Both the position numbers and the translations under genes were made by a program. 64,000 nucleotides of DNA. Origin: Flavobacterium terrigena (lineage in GTDB: Bacteria > Bacteroidota > Bacteroidia > Flavobacteriales > Flavobacteriaceae). The stretch spans positions 434,001-498,000 of the forward strand of contig NZ_FNYA01000002.1 in assembly GCF_900108955.1 (NCBI RefSeq), read 5' to 3'. How positions within the stretch are numbered: the first letter of the stretch is position 1; every line of letters begins with the position of its first letter. This document shows, in pieces, positions 15,630 to 24,714 of this stretch. Below the pieces are notes generated by a model. It did not search any database and was not told the origin of the DNA. It saw nothing but the letters and a program-made list of their open reading frames with translations.

Positions 15630-16862
15630 TTAGTTCTTAACAAACTTAAAGATTTGCTTGAATCCGTTATTCATTTCTACGTTAGCAAAATAAACTCCAT
15701 CACTCATGAAATTTAAATCAAATGCAACAGAATTTCCTGATACATTTTCGCTATACACTTGTTTTCCTTCAACAGAAATAAAAGTTACATTTTTAATTGA
15801 ATTTTCTGCATTCGTTTCAATACTTAATGTATTATCAAATGAGTTATAAAATTGATTAATAAAATTATTATTTAAATTGACATCAGCTGTTGATAATAAA
15901 CTTAACGATTTTAAAATTGTCCCTTGAGAGCCACAAAGTAAAGCATCACCATTAGCAAAAAACTCTATATCATATAATGTGCTTGTAGAAGAACTAGAAG
16001 TATTCAATGGTGTCCATGTACTTCCAGCATCTGACGAATAGTAAATATTACTATCCGTACCTGCAGTAATTATTTTGTCATTATTATAGTATTTTAAAGC
16101 ATAGAAGTTTTCATAAGAAGTAGATAAAGCCTGTGTCCAAGTTGCACCACCATCAATAGTCTTTAAAATTTCACCATCTTCACCACTAACTACTCCGTTT
16201 AAATCATCTTTAAAACTTGTACTGAAATAAACCATCTGAGGGATTCCGTTTTTAATGGTTGTCCAATTATTTCCAGCATTAATAGATTTTGAAATTTTTT
16301 GATCATAACCAACAGAATATAAAATATTCTCCGATGCATAACCTATTTCCATAGTTTGAAGATTAGTGGTACTTGTAACAGGAGTCCATGTTTCACCAGA
16401 ATCTACTGTCTTATACGACACTAATTGATCGCCATTTGTAATGGCAGATAAAATTCCATTATTTGCATCAAAAAAATCTATTTGATTGTAGTAATAAATA
16501 TCACTTTGCACAGTCACATTCGTCCAAGTTGCACCACCATCAATAGTTTTTAAAAGTGTGTTATCATATCCGACTAAAAAACCTCTTGTTGGAGAAACAA
16601 ACTTAATTTTTGTTAGACCTTTGTTTAAAGTGTAAATCGTTGACCAAGTTTCACCACCATCAACAGTTTTGATAACAACACCATTATTGTTGGTTGTGTA
16701 TTGAGAACCAGTTGCATAAGCCACAAGATTTTGTCCAGTAGGAATCGTTATATCATATAAAATATAACTCGTTCCAGATGGCTTGATATCAAAAGTTTGT
16801 GAAAAAACAGTTGTTGAAAATAGAATAATAGCAAAAATGCTTTTAAAGTATTTGTTTCTCAT
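15630..16862 (-). CDS. Secreted BNR/YCF48-like repeat protein with T9SS type A sorting domain
   Basis: A 410-residue exported protein (signal peptide ending TTVFSQ). It has at least six Asp-box/BNR repeats of the form S/T-x-D-x-G-x-T-W: TVDGGETWS, TIDGGATWTN, TVDSGETWTP, SINAGNNWTT, TIDGGATWTQ and SSDAGSTWTP. These form a beta-propeller like the photosystem II assembly factor YCF48. The last ~75 residues form a T9SS type A C-terminal signal (IKNVTFISVEGKQVYSENV ... SDGVYFANVEMNNGFKQIFKFVKN). The protein is thus secreted across the outer membrane and probably surface bound or released. Its ligand is unknown. An 18-bp palindrome lies upstream of its promoter. Confidence 0.88.
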   Translation of the reverse strand: MRNKYFKSIFAIILFSTTVFSQTFDIKPSGTSYILYDITIPTGQNLVAYATGSQYTTNNNGVVIKTVDGGETWSTIYTLNKGLTKIKFVSPTRGFLVGYDNTLLKTIDGGATWTNVTVQSDIYYYNQIDFFDANNGILSAITNGDQLVSYKTVDSGETWTPVTSTTNLQTMEIGYASENILYSVGYDQKISKSINAGNNWTTIKNGIPQMVYFSTSFKDDLNGVVSGEDGEILKTIDGGATWTQALSTSYENFYALKYYNNDKIITAGTDSNIYYSSDAGSTWTPLNTSSSSTSTLYDIEFFANGDALLCGSQGTILKSLSLLSTADVNLNNNFINQFYNSFDNTLSIETNAENSIKNVTFISVEGKQVYSENVSGNSVAFDLNFMSDGVYFANVEMNNGFKQIFKFVKN

Positions 16863-16893
16863 AATTTTGTAAATTTAGATTAATGTTAGTTCA

Positions 16894-16901
16894 CAAATCT
16901 A
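16894..16901 (-). promoter_or_regulatory. -7 box ahead of the BNR-repeat protein gene
   Basis: The minus strand reads TAGATTTG, matching TAnnTTTG, 32 bp upstream of the ATG at 16862. A perfect palindrome lies 20 bp further upstream. Confidence 0.55.
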
Positions 16902-16921
16902 CAAGATTAAAGATATTAAAA

Positions 16922-16939
16922 TATAACAAATTTGTTATA
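16922..16939. promoter_or_regulatory. 18-bp perfect palindrome upstream of BNR protein promoter
   Basis: TATAACAAATTTGTTATA is its own reverse complement over 18 bp. It lies near the expected -33 region of the promoter at 16894-16901, a position suited to binding by a dimeric regulator. No regulator is identified. Confidence 0.45.
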
Positions 16940-17032
16940 AATACAACAATTACAATTATTTTAAAACATATTAGAAGAAAAAATCAGACTAAACTATTTA
17001 CAATTTTTCACTTCAATTAATTTATAAAACAC

Positions 17033-17071
17033 AAAAAAATCTCTTCATAATATAGTTTTATGAAGAGATTT
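17033..17071 (-). terminator. Terminator downstream of the TPR-like gene
   Basis: The stem AAATCTCTTCATAA / TTATGAAGAGATTT with loop TATAGTT is followed by a T-run on the minus strand, 26 bp after the stop at 17097. The stem is almost the same as the one at 15560-15588. Confidence 0.75.
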
Positions 17072-17096
17072 AAATATCAATTAACGCATTAATTGA

Positions 17097-17492
17097 TTAG
17101 TTTTTTTCTTGATACGTAACGTATTTATTTCTTAGCCGAGTAAAATCATTATATAATTCTGCAATTGTAATATCGGACAATTTAGAATCCAATACTTTAT
17201 TATATATTAAGTCTTCTTCGGTTAATCCGTATCTTTTAATTGACTTTTTTAATGTTTTTACCGCCATTTTGCTATCGTTATTTTTGTAATAACAATTAGC
17301 AAATTCAAAATACACGTCTTTTAAATCGTCGTTTTTAGCTATTTTAACATACGCTTTATACGATTGAATTGCTGCATTATAATCTTTATCTAGAGCAAAT
17401 TGCCTCGCTTCTTTCAAAAGTAAATCTTTATCTTTTGCAAAAGTTATTTGACCCACAAACAACATAACGAATAGGAAGATAATTTTTTTCAT
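17097..17492 (-). CDS. Small exported TPR-like protein
   Basis: A 131-residue protein with a signal peptide (MKKIIFLFVMLFVGQITFAK). The mature part has helical tetratricopeptide-like units: KEARQFALDKDYNAAIQSYK and VYFEFANCYYKNNDSKMAVK show the W/A-x-x-A-x-Y pattern of TPR helices. The C-terminal region (ELYNDFTRLRNKYVTYQEKN) is helical and charged. It is likely a periplasmic scaffold of unknown partner. It forms a single-gene unit: a hairpin terminator follows it and about 300 bp without genes precede it. Confidence 0.65.
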   Translation of the reverse strand: MKKIIFLFVMLFVGQITFAKDKDLLLKEARQFALDKDYNAAIQSYKAYVKIAKNDDLKDVYFEFANCYYKNNDSKMAVKTLKKSIKRYGLTEEDLIYNKVLDSKLSDITIAELYNDFTRLRNKYVTYQEKN

Positions 17493-17788
17493 AATACACG
17501 AGAATTTTGGGTTATATTCTTAAAGTTAAAAATATAATTTTAATTCACCAAACGTGAAACCCTTGCAAAGTCACGTTTTTACTTATTCAGAAATTGTTTT
17601 TTGAAGCATATTCTAACTATTCGGCAATATTGCTACAATAAATTTTCTGATATTAAACAAAAATCAGCATAACTAATAAAATTGCAACAATATGATAAAA
17701 ATTTACTTTAATTTAAAAAAACAAAAAGCCTCATTAAATTCTTACAAACTTAATGAGGTTTTAAAATATTAATAGTTTTTAAATGTTT
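17493..17788. other. Intergenic region between the TPR-like gene and metF
   Basis: About 296 bp, very A+T-rich. It holds the metF terminator at 17729-17758 and, near the TPR-like gene, the sequence from which that gene must be transcribed. I see no further ORF, RNA or convincing promoter box. Confidence 0.5.
17729..17758 (-). terminator. Terminator of the metH-metF operon
   Basis: The stem CCTCATTAA / TTAATGAGG with a 12-base loop precedes a T-rich run on the minus strand, about 30 bp after the metF stop. Confidence 0.75.
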
Positions 17789-18745
17789 TTAAAATATTTT
17801 GCTAGCGATGGCTTTAATATTATCCGCTTTACCCATTGAATAATAATGCAACACCGGAATTCCTGCAGCCACTAATTCGGTACTTTGTTGGATACACCAT
17901 TCGATACCAATTTGTTTTACCGCTTCATTATCTTTTGCTTTTACAACTGCCATAATTAAATCGTCAGGTAATTCTAAACTAAAACGGTGTGGAATTAAAT
18001 TCAATTGTTTTTTCGTTGCGATAGGTTTCAATCCTGGAATAATTGGAACTGTAATTCCGGCTGCTCTGCATTTCGCAACAAAATCGAAAAACTTCTGATT
18101 GTCGAAAAACATTTGAGTAATAATGTAATCGGCTCCGTTTTTAATTTTTTGTTTTAAGAAATGAATGTCGCTATCTAAACTCGGCGCTTCCATATGTTTT
18201 TCGGGATAACCCGCAACTCCAATACAGAAATCAGTCTTAGAAGAATTTTGTAAATCGGCATCTAAATAAATTCCGTTATTTAAATCATTAATTTGCGAAA
18301 CCAATTCTGATGCAAAAGCATGACCTTCCTTTTCTGGCTTGAAATAAATTTCACTTTTAACCGCATCACCACGAAGTGCTACCACATTATTGATTCCTAA
18401 GAAATCTAAATCGATTAATAAATTTTCCGTGTCTTCTTTTGTAAATCCACCACACAAAATATGCGGAATAGCATCTACATTATATTTATTCTGAATTCCA
18501 GCACAAATACCAACAGTTCCAGGACGTTTTTTTACAATTTTCTTTTGTAATAATCCGTTTGGTAATTCTTTAAATTCGTATTCTTCACGATGATACGTTA
18601 CGTCAATAAATGGAGGATTAAATTCCATTAACGGATCGATACTATCATAAATCGATTGAATATTTTGTCCTTTTAATGGCGGTAAAATTTCGAAAGAAAA
18701 CAAGGGTTTTCCGTTGGCTTTTTCTATATGTTCGGTTACTTTCAT
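17789..18745 (-). CDS. metF: 5,10-methylenetetrahydrofolate reductase
   Basis: A 318-residue cytoplasmic flavoenzyme that reduces methylene-THF to methyl-THF, the methyl donor for MetH. Family features: SFEILPPLKGQ near the N-terminus with the catalytic Glu, the FAD-binding PHILCGGFTKEDTENLLIDL, ALRGD, CIGVAGYPEKHMEAP, and ADYIITQMFFDNQKFF with the folate/NADH-contacting Gln. Length matches the usual ~300 residues. It lies 90 bp downstream of the metH C-terminal gene, in the operon controlled by the SAM-I riboswitch. The spacer holds GGGATAAG-type repeats that I judge to be non-functional. Confidence 0.95.
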   Translation of the reverse strand: MKVTEHIEKANGKPLFSFEILPPLKGQNIQSIYDSIDPLMEFNPPFIDVTYHREEYEFKELPNGLLQKKIVKKRPGTVGICAGIQNKYNVDAIPHILCGGFTKEDTENLLIDLDFLGINNVVALRGDAVKSEIYFKPEKEGHAFASELVSQINDLNNGIYLDADLQNSSKTDFCIGVAGYPEKHMEAPSLDSDIHFLKQKIKNGADYIITQMFFDNQKFFDFVAKCRAAGITVPIIPGLKPIATKKQLNLIPHRFSLELPDDLIMAVVKAKDNEAVKQIGIEWCIQQSTELVAAGIPVLHYYSMGKADNIKAIASKIF

Positions 18746-18835
18746 GTTAAGTTTTGAGTTATTAGGGACAAGGGATAAGGGATAAGTTTTGGATTATTCC
18801 TATACTTATGCCTTGTGCCTTTTCCCTCTTTACTA

Positions 18836-21511
18836 TTAGTCTGCAATGTTTGGCGCTAACCATTTGGTTGCTATTTCTGTTGAAATTCCTCTTCTTTTCG
18901 AGTAATTTTCTACTTGATCGTTTTTAATTTTTCCTAATCCGAAATATTTACTTTCCGAATTCGCAAAATAATATCCTGAAACCGAAGAAGCGGGCCACAT
19001 TGCCATACTTTCCGTTAATTTCACTCCGATATTTTCTTCTACATTTAGAATATTCCAAATTGTTGGTTTTTCTAAATGGTCTGGACAAGCTGGATAACCT
19101 GGCGCTGGACGAATTCCTTTATAATTTTCTTTAATTAATTCGTTGTTTGTTAAGTTTTCATCTGATGCATAACCCCAAATTTCTTTACGCACTTTTAAGT
19201 GTAAATATTCGGCGAAAGCTTCCGCTAATCTATCGCCCAATGCTTTGGTTAAAATCGAATTATAATCGTCTAATTGGCTTTCAAATTCAGCAGCTTTTTC
19301 ATCGACACCAAATCCTGTTGTGACACAAAAACAACCCATATAATCTTGTTTATTCGATTCTTTTGGAGCAATAAAATCAGATAATGCGATATTTGGCGCA
19401 CCAACTGTTTTTTGAGATTGTTGTCTAAGAGTTAGAAATTGGTAACTAGAATCTGGAAGACTCACTTCGATATCATCATCATTAACTGTATTAGCAGGGT
19501 AAATTCCTAAAATACCTTTAGCTTGAAACCATTTTTCAGAAACAATTTTAGCTAACATAATTTGTGCATCTTTGAACAAATCTGTTGCTTGTTCACCCAC
19601 AACCTCATCCGTTAAAATCGCTGGATATTTTCCGAACAATTCCCACGATTGAAAAAATGGCGTCCAATCGATAAAATCAACTAATTCTGAAAGTTCGACT
19701 TCTACAATTTTTGTTCCGATAAAATTCGGTTGAACAGGTTCGAAAGCATCCCAATCTATCTTGAATTTATTCTTACGCGCTTCTTCAATCGTTAAGAAAT
19801 TTTTCTCTCTTGCCCTATTCAAATAACCTTCACGTAACGTGTCATATTCTTCGCGCAAAGCGATAGAAAAATTAGCATTTGTTTCCGTATTTAATAAATT
19901 CGAAGCAACAGTTACAGCTCGAGAAGCATCATTTACGTGAATTACAGTCGCAGAATATTCTGGAGCAATTTTCACAGCCGTATGCGCACGAGAAGTTGTT
20001 GCACCACCAATCATCACTGGGATTTTGATGTTCAACTTATCCATTTCTTTGGCTAAATAAACCATTTCATCTAACGAAGGCGTAATTAATCCGCTTAAAC
20101 CGATAATATCAACGTTTTCTTTTACAGCCGCTTCAATAATTTTTTCTGGCGGAACCATCACACCTAAATCGATAATTTCGAAATTATTACAGGCTAAAAC
20201 TACTGAAACAATATTTTTACCAATATCGTGAACGTCACCTTTTACTGTCGCCATCAATACTTTTCCAGCAGATGACGAAGCTGTAGAATCTTTTTCAGCT
20301 TCAATAAACGGTAATAAATACGCCACGGCTTTTTTCATCACACGCGCCGATTTTACTACTTGAGGCAAGAACATTTTTCCGCTTCCGAATAAATCTCCCA
20401 CCACATTCATTCCGTTCATTAAGCTGATTTCGATAACTTCGATTGCTTTTTTAGCGTTTAATCGGGCTTCTTCAACATCAATTTCTATAAATTCGTCTAT
20501 TCCTTTTACTAAAGAATGCGTTAATCTTTCTTGAACTGGATCATTTCGCCATTCGGCAATTGCTTTTTCGTTTACTTTATAATCGCCTTTAAAACTTTCC
20601 GCTAAATCTAGAAGTCTTTCCGTTGCATCTTCTCTTCTATTTAAAAGAACATCTTCAACATGTTCTAGTAAAATCTTGTCAATTTCATCGTAAATTTCTA
20701 ACATTTCCGGATTTACGATTCCCATTGTCATACCATTTTGAATGGCGTGATATAAGAACGCAGAATGCATCGCTTCACGAACTTTATCGTTTCCACGGAA
20801 AGAAAACGAAACATTACTTACTCCGCCCGAAATATTGGCATACGGTAAGTTTTCACGAATCCATTTTGTCGCTTGGAAAAAATCTAAAGCGTTTAATTTA
20901 TGTTCGTCCATTCCAGTTGCGACTGGAAAAATATTAGGGTCGAAAATGATATCTTCGACAGGAAAACCAACTTGGTCCACCAAAATATCATAACTTCTTT
21001 TACAAATTTCAATTCTTCTTTGGTAATTATCTGCTTGTCCGACTTCATCAAAAGCCATCACAATTACAGCCGCACCATATCGTTTAATTAATTTTGCGTG
21101 ATGAATAAACGTTTCTTCACCTTCTTTTAATGAAATAGAATTTACAACGGCTTTTCCTTGCACGACTTTTAATCCAGCTTCGATGATTTCCCATTTCGAG
21201 CTATCAATCATCACAGGAACACGAGCAATATCTGGTTCGGCGGCAATTAAATTTAGGAATTTTGTCATAGCATACACGCCATCTAACATTCCTTCATCCA
21301 TATTAATATCAATAATTTGGGCACCACCTTCCACTTGTTCACGCGCAACAGAAAGTGCTTCATCGTATTTTTCTTCTTTAATTAATCGAAGAAATTTACG
21401 AGAACCTGTTACATTCGTTCTTTCACCAACATTAACGAAAATTGATTCTTCGGTAATGAAAAGTGGTTCTAATCCTGAAAGTTGTAAATTTATTTTATTG
21501 TTTCTTGACAT
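18836..21511 (-). CDS. metH: Cobalamin-dependent methionine synthase, C-terminal polypeptide (folate, B12 and activation modules)
   Basis: An 891-residue polypeptide carrying three of the four MetH modules: the pterin-binding domain ([14 protein letters not shown], residues about 26-39; [12 protein letters not shown]), the cobalamin cap and binding domains with the B12-ligating GDVHDIGKN (about residue 430) and [13 protein letters not shown] / GGATTSRAH, and the AdoMet-binding reactivation domain with [12 protein letters not shown] near the C-terminus. It lacks the homocysteine-binding barrel, which is encoded by the gene 221 bp upstream (21733-22764). The two products (343 + 891 residues) sum to the length of a single-chain MetH such as that of E. 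coli. They must work as a complex. Confidence 0.95.
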   Translation of the reverse strand: MSRNNKINLQLSGLEPLFITEESIFVNVGERTNVTGSRKFLRLIKEEKYDEALSVAREQVEGGAQIIDINMDEGMLDGVYAMTKFLNLIAAEPDIARVPVMIDSSKWEIIEAGLKVVQGKAVVNSISLKEGEETFIHHAKLIKRYGAAVIVMAFDEVGQADNYQRRIEICKRSYDILVDQVGFPVEDIIFDPNIFPVATGMDEHKLNALDFFQATKWIRENLPYANISGGVSNVSFSFRGNDKVREAMHSAFLYHAIQNGMTMGIVNPEMLEIYDEIDKILLEHVEDVLLNRREDATERLLDLAESFKGDYKVNEKAIAEWRNDPVQERLTHSLVKGIDEFIEIDVEEARLNAKKAIEVIEISLMNGMNVVGDLFGSGKMFLPQVVKSARVMKKAVAYLLPFIEAEKDSTASSSAGKVLMATVKGDVHDIGKNIVSVVLACNNFEIIDLGVMVPPEKIIEAAVKENVDIIGLSGLITPSLDEMVYLAKEMDKLNIKIPVMIGGATTSRAHTAVKIAPEYSATVIHVNDASRAVTVASNLLNTETNANFSIALREEYDTLREGYLNRAREKNFLTIEEARKNKFKIDWDAFEPVQPNFIGTKIVEVELSELVDFIDWTPFFQSWELFGKYPAILTDEVVGEQATDLFKDAQIMLAKIVSEKWFQAKGILGIYPANTVNDDDIEVSLPDSSYQFLTLRQQSQKTVGAPNIALSDFIAPKESNKQDYMGCFCVTTGFGVDEKAAEFESQLDDYNSILTKALGDRLAEAFAEYLHLKVRKEIWGYASDENLTNNELIKENYKGIRPAPGYPACPDHLEKPTIWNILNVEENIGVKLTESMAMWPASSVSGYYFANSESKYFGLGKIKNDQVENYSKRRGISTEIATKWLAPNIAD

Positions 21512-21703
21512 CTTTTTTATAATCTCGCGGCTTAAATTTTATAACACGCTATTTATTCTTTTATAATTTTTCGCAACATCTCTCCAAAAGATTTTGCTTT
21601 GACTTATATATTGATTGAATCTATTTTTTTTCGATTGTATAAAACTTTCTAATTTTATTTTTATGCTATTGTTTTTCATTTCTTTTACAAGTCCTACTTG
21701 CTT

Positions 21704-21730
21704 TTTTTAAACCCGTTTAGGGTTTAAAAA
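21704..21730. repeat. Hairpin in the spacer of the split metH genes
   Basis: TTTTTAAACCC / GGGTTTAAAAA with loop GTTTA lies just after the stop of the N-terminal metH gene. On the minus strand it is followed by A, not T, so it is not a standard terminator in that direction; it may act as an RNA-stability or processing element. Confidence 0.45.
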
Positions 21731-21732
21731 CT

Positions 21733-22764
21733 CTAAATAGGCTGATTACTCTCTAATTTTCTGGGTTCAAATTCTGCAGAAACTTCTGCAATTAATTTGA
21801 TGTGTTCTGGTGTTGTTCCGCAGCAACCGCCAATAATATTTATCAAATTATCTTGTAAATATTCCCTAATTAGAGCTTGCATTTCTTCTGGTGTTTGATC
21901 ATATTCTCCGAAAGCATTTGGCAAACCAGCATTTGGATGTGCCGAAATGTTTAATTGTGTGTTATGCGCTAATCGTTTTAAATACGGTTTCAATTGATCT
22001 GCACCTAACGCGCAATTGAATCCAACACTTAACAGCGGAATATGTTGAATCGAAATTAAAAAGGCTTCTACCGTTTGTCCTGATAATGTTCTTCCTGAAG
22101 CATCCGTAATTGTTCCTGAAACCATGATTGGAATATCTAAATTTCTTTCTTCTTTGACTTCTTCAATGGCAAAAAGTGCTGCTTTAGCGTTTAACGTATC
22201 GAAAATGGTTTCTACTAAAAGTACATCTGAACCACCATCAATTAAAGCGTTTACTTGTTGTTTATACGCAATTCGTAAATCGTCAAAAGTTACGGCGCGA
22301 TAACCTGGATCATTCACATCAGGCGACATAGATGCCGTTCTGTTTGTTGGTCCGATGGAACCTGCAACAAAACGAGGTTTGTCAGTAAACTCATCGGCAA
22401 CTTCACGAGCAATTTTGGCAGATTGATAATTCAATTCGTATACCAAATCTTCCATATAATAATCGGCCATTCCGATGGTTGTTCCAGAAAATGTATTGGT
22501 TTCCACAATATCTGCTCCCGCTTGAAAATACAAACGATGTACTTCTTTTACCGCTTCTGGTTGTGTAATTGAAAGTAAATCGTTGTTTCCTTTTAATGGA
22601 TGCGGAAAATCTTTGAAACGTTCTCCACGAAAATCTTCTTCTTCAAATTTATTGCGTTGTAACATCGTACCCATAGCTCCGTCAAGAATTAAAATTTTTT
22701 CGTTAATGGCTTGATAGATGTTACTTTTAACTTCTAAAGTTGATTTTTTGCTTGTGTTTGACAT
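21733..22764 (-). CDS. Homocysteine S-methyltransferase module of methionine synthase (MetH N-terminal polypeptide)
   Basis: A 343-residue homocysteine-binding TIM barrel matching MetH module 1. It shows ILDGAMGTMLQRN, ETNTFSGTTI, FVAGSIGPTNRTAS, LLVETIFDTLNAKAAL and the zinc-site cysteines in VGFNCALGAD and IIGGCCGTTPEHI. Zn(Cys)3 activates homocysteine thiol. I chose the ATG at 22764 over an in-frame TTG two codons upstream. It is the first gene behind the SAM-I riboswitch and is separated by 221 bp from the gene for the rest of MetH. It could also act as a stand-alone methyltransferase, but the neighbour's lack of this module argues for a split MetH. Confidence 0.93.
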   Translation of the reverse strand: MSNTSKKSTLEVKSNIYQAINEKILILDGAMGTMLQRNKFEEEDFRGERFKDFPHPLKGNNDLLSITQPEAVKEVHRLYFQAGADIVETNTFSGTTIGMADYYMEDLVYELNYQSAKIAREVADEFTDKPRFVAGSIGPTNRTASMSPDVNDPGYRAVTFDDLRIAYKQQVNALIDGGSDVLLVETIFDTLNAKAALFAIEEVKEERNLDIPIMVSGTITDASGRTLSGQTVEAFLISIQHIPLLSVGFNCALGADQLKPYLKRLAHNTQLNISAHPNAGLPNAFGEYDQTPEEMQALIREYLQDNLINIIGGCCGTTPEHIKLIAEVSAEFEPRKLESNQPI

Positions 22765-22847
22765 TTTCAATGATATTATGTTTTTATATATTATTCATAC
22801 ACTTTTACACCCGTTAAAAATGAAACGCGTGTAAACTTAATATTGAT

Positions 22848-22974
22848 ATCAGCGAAAAGTGGTGAAAATTTTCTGGTTATCTGCTTCCGAAAAAATCGGA
22901 ATAGAATGTAGCACCTTCTACAAGCGTAGGGTTGCTAAGGTTTCGCTGGGTCTAATCCCTCCACCTTTCGTGAT
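22848..22974 (-). ncRNA. SAM-I riboswitch (S-box) of the metH operon
   Basis: The minus strand carries the S-box core: GGTGGAGGGATTAGACCC, then AGCGAAACCTTAGCAACC, then further arms ending in CACTTTTCGCTGAT. The P1 helix pairs ATCACGAAAGGTG (5' end, from 22974) with CACTTTTCGCTGAT (3' end, at 22848) over 13 bp with one bulged C. The kink-turn and AGCAACC of the S-box consensus are recognisable. Downstream, TTTACACGCGTT can pair with AACGGGTGTAAA; no T-run follows, so control may be other than simple termination. Binding SAM should reduce expression of the split metH and metF. Confidence 0.93.
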
Positions 22975-23000
22975 AACAATCATTATGTTTATGAACGCTG

Positions 23001-23008
23001 CAAAGGTA
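23001..23008 (-). promoter_or_regulatory. -7 box of the metH operon promoter
   Basis: TACCTTTG on the minus strand matches TAnnTTTG. It lies 27 bp upstream of the SAM-I aptamer and about 18 bp downstream of a sulfur-operon palindrome. Confidence 0.7.
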
Positions 23009-23025
23009 ATAAAAAATTATAAAAA

Positions 23026-23040
23026 AGAAATATTTTCTAA
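23026..23040. promoter_or_regulatory. Putative sulfur-regulon operator upstream of metH (single copy)
   Basis: AGAAATATTTTCTAA, an imperfect palindrome continuing as AAATTTT. It matches the element found in two copies ahead of the cys, metX and transsulfuration operons (consensus near TAGATAAATTTTCTA). Here one copy lies just upstream of the promoter. Confidence 0.5.
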
Positions 23041-23128
23041 ATTTTAATTAAAAAAAGAATATAAATAGATTTTTATTCTTTTAAAACATTAAAATTACGA
23101 ACAAAAAACTATTAAAATTTCTTTTGAG

Positions 23129-24712
23129 TTATATTTTATCAATAATTCTTAATATATCTCCAAAAACACCACGAGCTGTTACCGACGCTCCTGCTCCTGC
23201 TCCTTGAATTACGATTGGTCTTTCTCCATACGATTCTGTATAAATTTCAAAAATCGAATCCGAACCTTTTAATTGTCCTAAAGCTGAATTTTCAGAAACA
23301 GAAACCAATTTCACATCTAAATTTCCTTTATCTTGCTGTAAATCCCCAGACAATTCACCAATATAACGCAGTACATTTCCTGGTTCTTGATTGCCTTTAA
23401 TGGTTTTATAATGGAAATCTAAAAGTTGTAAATTATCTAAGAAATTTGCAGTTGTTAAAGATCTCAACTCAGCTGGAATTAAATTCTGAATATTAATTTC
23501 ATTGAATTCGTTTTGTAAATCTAATTCACGAGCTAAAATCAACAATTTTCTTGCTACGTCATTTCCGCATAAATCTTCACGAGGATCTGGCTCCGTAAAA
23601 CCTAAAGCAATCGCTTCTTTCAACACTTCACTAAACGGTTTTTCTTCCACAGAAAAATGATTGAAAATATAACTCAACGTTCCTGAAAACACACCTTTAA
23701 TTTTTGTGATATTTTCTCCAGAAAGGTGTAATAATTTAATGGTATCAATTAACGGCAAACCCGCACCAACATTCGTTTCGTATAAATAATTTTTCTGATT
23801 ATCTTCTAATGCATGACGAATTTCTCTGTAAAAACCATAACTTAACGTATTGGCAATTTTGTTAGATGAAACCACATCGAAACCGCTTTCAATTAGTTCT
23901 ACATAATTTTCCACAAAACCGCTACTTGCAGTATTATCTACTGCGATTAAATTTTCTAAATGATTTTCTTTTGCGTATTTAATAATATCTTTAACATCAT
24001 AAGCTTCACCATTTTCAGCAATTTCAGCTTTCCAATTTTCATTTAACCCAGCTTCATCAATCACTAATTTGGTTGAATTCGCAATGGCGAAAATATTTAG
24101 CTTAATTCCTTTTTTGATTTCAATGTTTTTTGCTGAAGATAAAACCTGATTAATTAAAGTTGAACCTACTAAACCATGTCCGAAAATAGCAATATTTATC
24201 TTTTTGGTTAATCCGAAAATTTCTACATTAATCACATTTAGTGCACGTTTTAAATCGGTTTTCTTCACTACCAAACTCACACTGTTTCCAGTTATAATAT
24301 TATTGAACAAGATTGGCGTAATTTTATTTCGAATTAAAGACGAATATAATTTGTGAAACGTACTTAAATCTTGACCAGTAATTGAGATTGCTGCAATATT
24401 ATTATCCACAGAAACCCTACTAACATCTCCAAAAAGCAACTCATTTGAAAATTCTTTTTCCAAGCCTTGAAGCGCTTCTGAAGCTCTATCCGTACTCACA
24501 ACAATTCCAATTCCTCTTTCTGATGAACCTTGAGAAATGATACTAACACTAATTTTATGATTTGCCATTACACTAAAAATTCGTGCATCGACACCAGCTT
24601 TACCAAGTAAACCTTTCCCTTCTAAATTGACTAAAGAAACATTATCTAAAACTGATAATTCCTTAATTCCTTTGTACTTAAATCCTTTTTCTTCTGATTT
24701 TAAAATTGACAT
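23129..24712 (-). CDS. ThrA-type homoserine dehydrogenase with ACT domains but no aspartokinase domain
   Basis: A 527-residue protein. Residues about 15-165 hold two ACT-like regulatory units (SVLDNVSLVNLEGKGLLGKAG, IAAISITGQDL), as in the middle of ThrA/MetL. From about 175 follow the NAD(P)-binding INIAIFGHGLVGSTLI, and the homoserine dehydrogenase core KGVFSGTLSYIFN, LGFTEPDPREDLCGNDVARKLLIL. The ~300-residue aspartokinase catalytic domain of ThrA is missing. Lying two bases downstream of metX in a Met-controlled operon, it probably makes homoserine dedicated to methionine. The retained ACT units suggest allosteric control, whose effector is unknown. A general assignment as homoserine dehydrogenase is secure. 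Confidence 0.9.
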   Translation of the reverse strand: MSILKSEEKGFKYKGIKELSVLDNVSLVNLEGKGLLGKAGVDARIFSVMANHKISVSIISQGSSERGIGIVVSTDRASEALQGLEKEFSNELLFGDVSRVSVDNNIAAISITGQDLSTFHKLYSSLIRNKITPILFNNIITGNSVSLVVKKTDLKRALNVINVEIFGLTKKINIAIFGHGLVGSTLINQVLSSAKNIEIKKGIKLNIFAIANSTKLVIDEAGLNENWKAEIAENGEAYDVKDIIKYAKENHLENLIAVDNTASSGFVENYVELIESGFDVVSSNKIANTLSYGFYREIRHALEDNQKNYLYETNVGAGLPLIDTIKLLHLSGENITKIKGVFSGTLSYIFNHFSVEEKPFSEVLKEAIALGFTEPDPREDLCGNDVARKLLILARELDLQNEFNEINIQNLIPAELRSLTTANFLDNLQLLDFHYKTIKGNQEPGNVLRYIGELSGDLQQDKGNLDVKLVSVSENSALGQLKGSDSIFEIYTESYGERPIVIQGAGAGASVTARGVFGDILRIIDKI

Positions 24713-24714
24713 AA

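Noticed and set aside
20623..21566. Three plus-strand ORFs of 63-127 codons
   Set aside because: They lie opposite the metH C-terminal gene and arise from its codon bias; no recognisable domains.
21512..21732. Possible frameshift joining the two metH genes
   Set aside because: The two products have complete module boundaries, the spacer has many stops in all frames, and the chain lengths add up to a whole MetH; a true split gene is the better reading.
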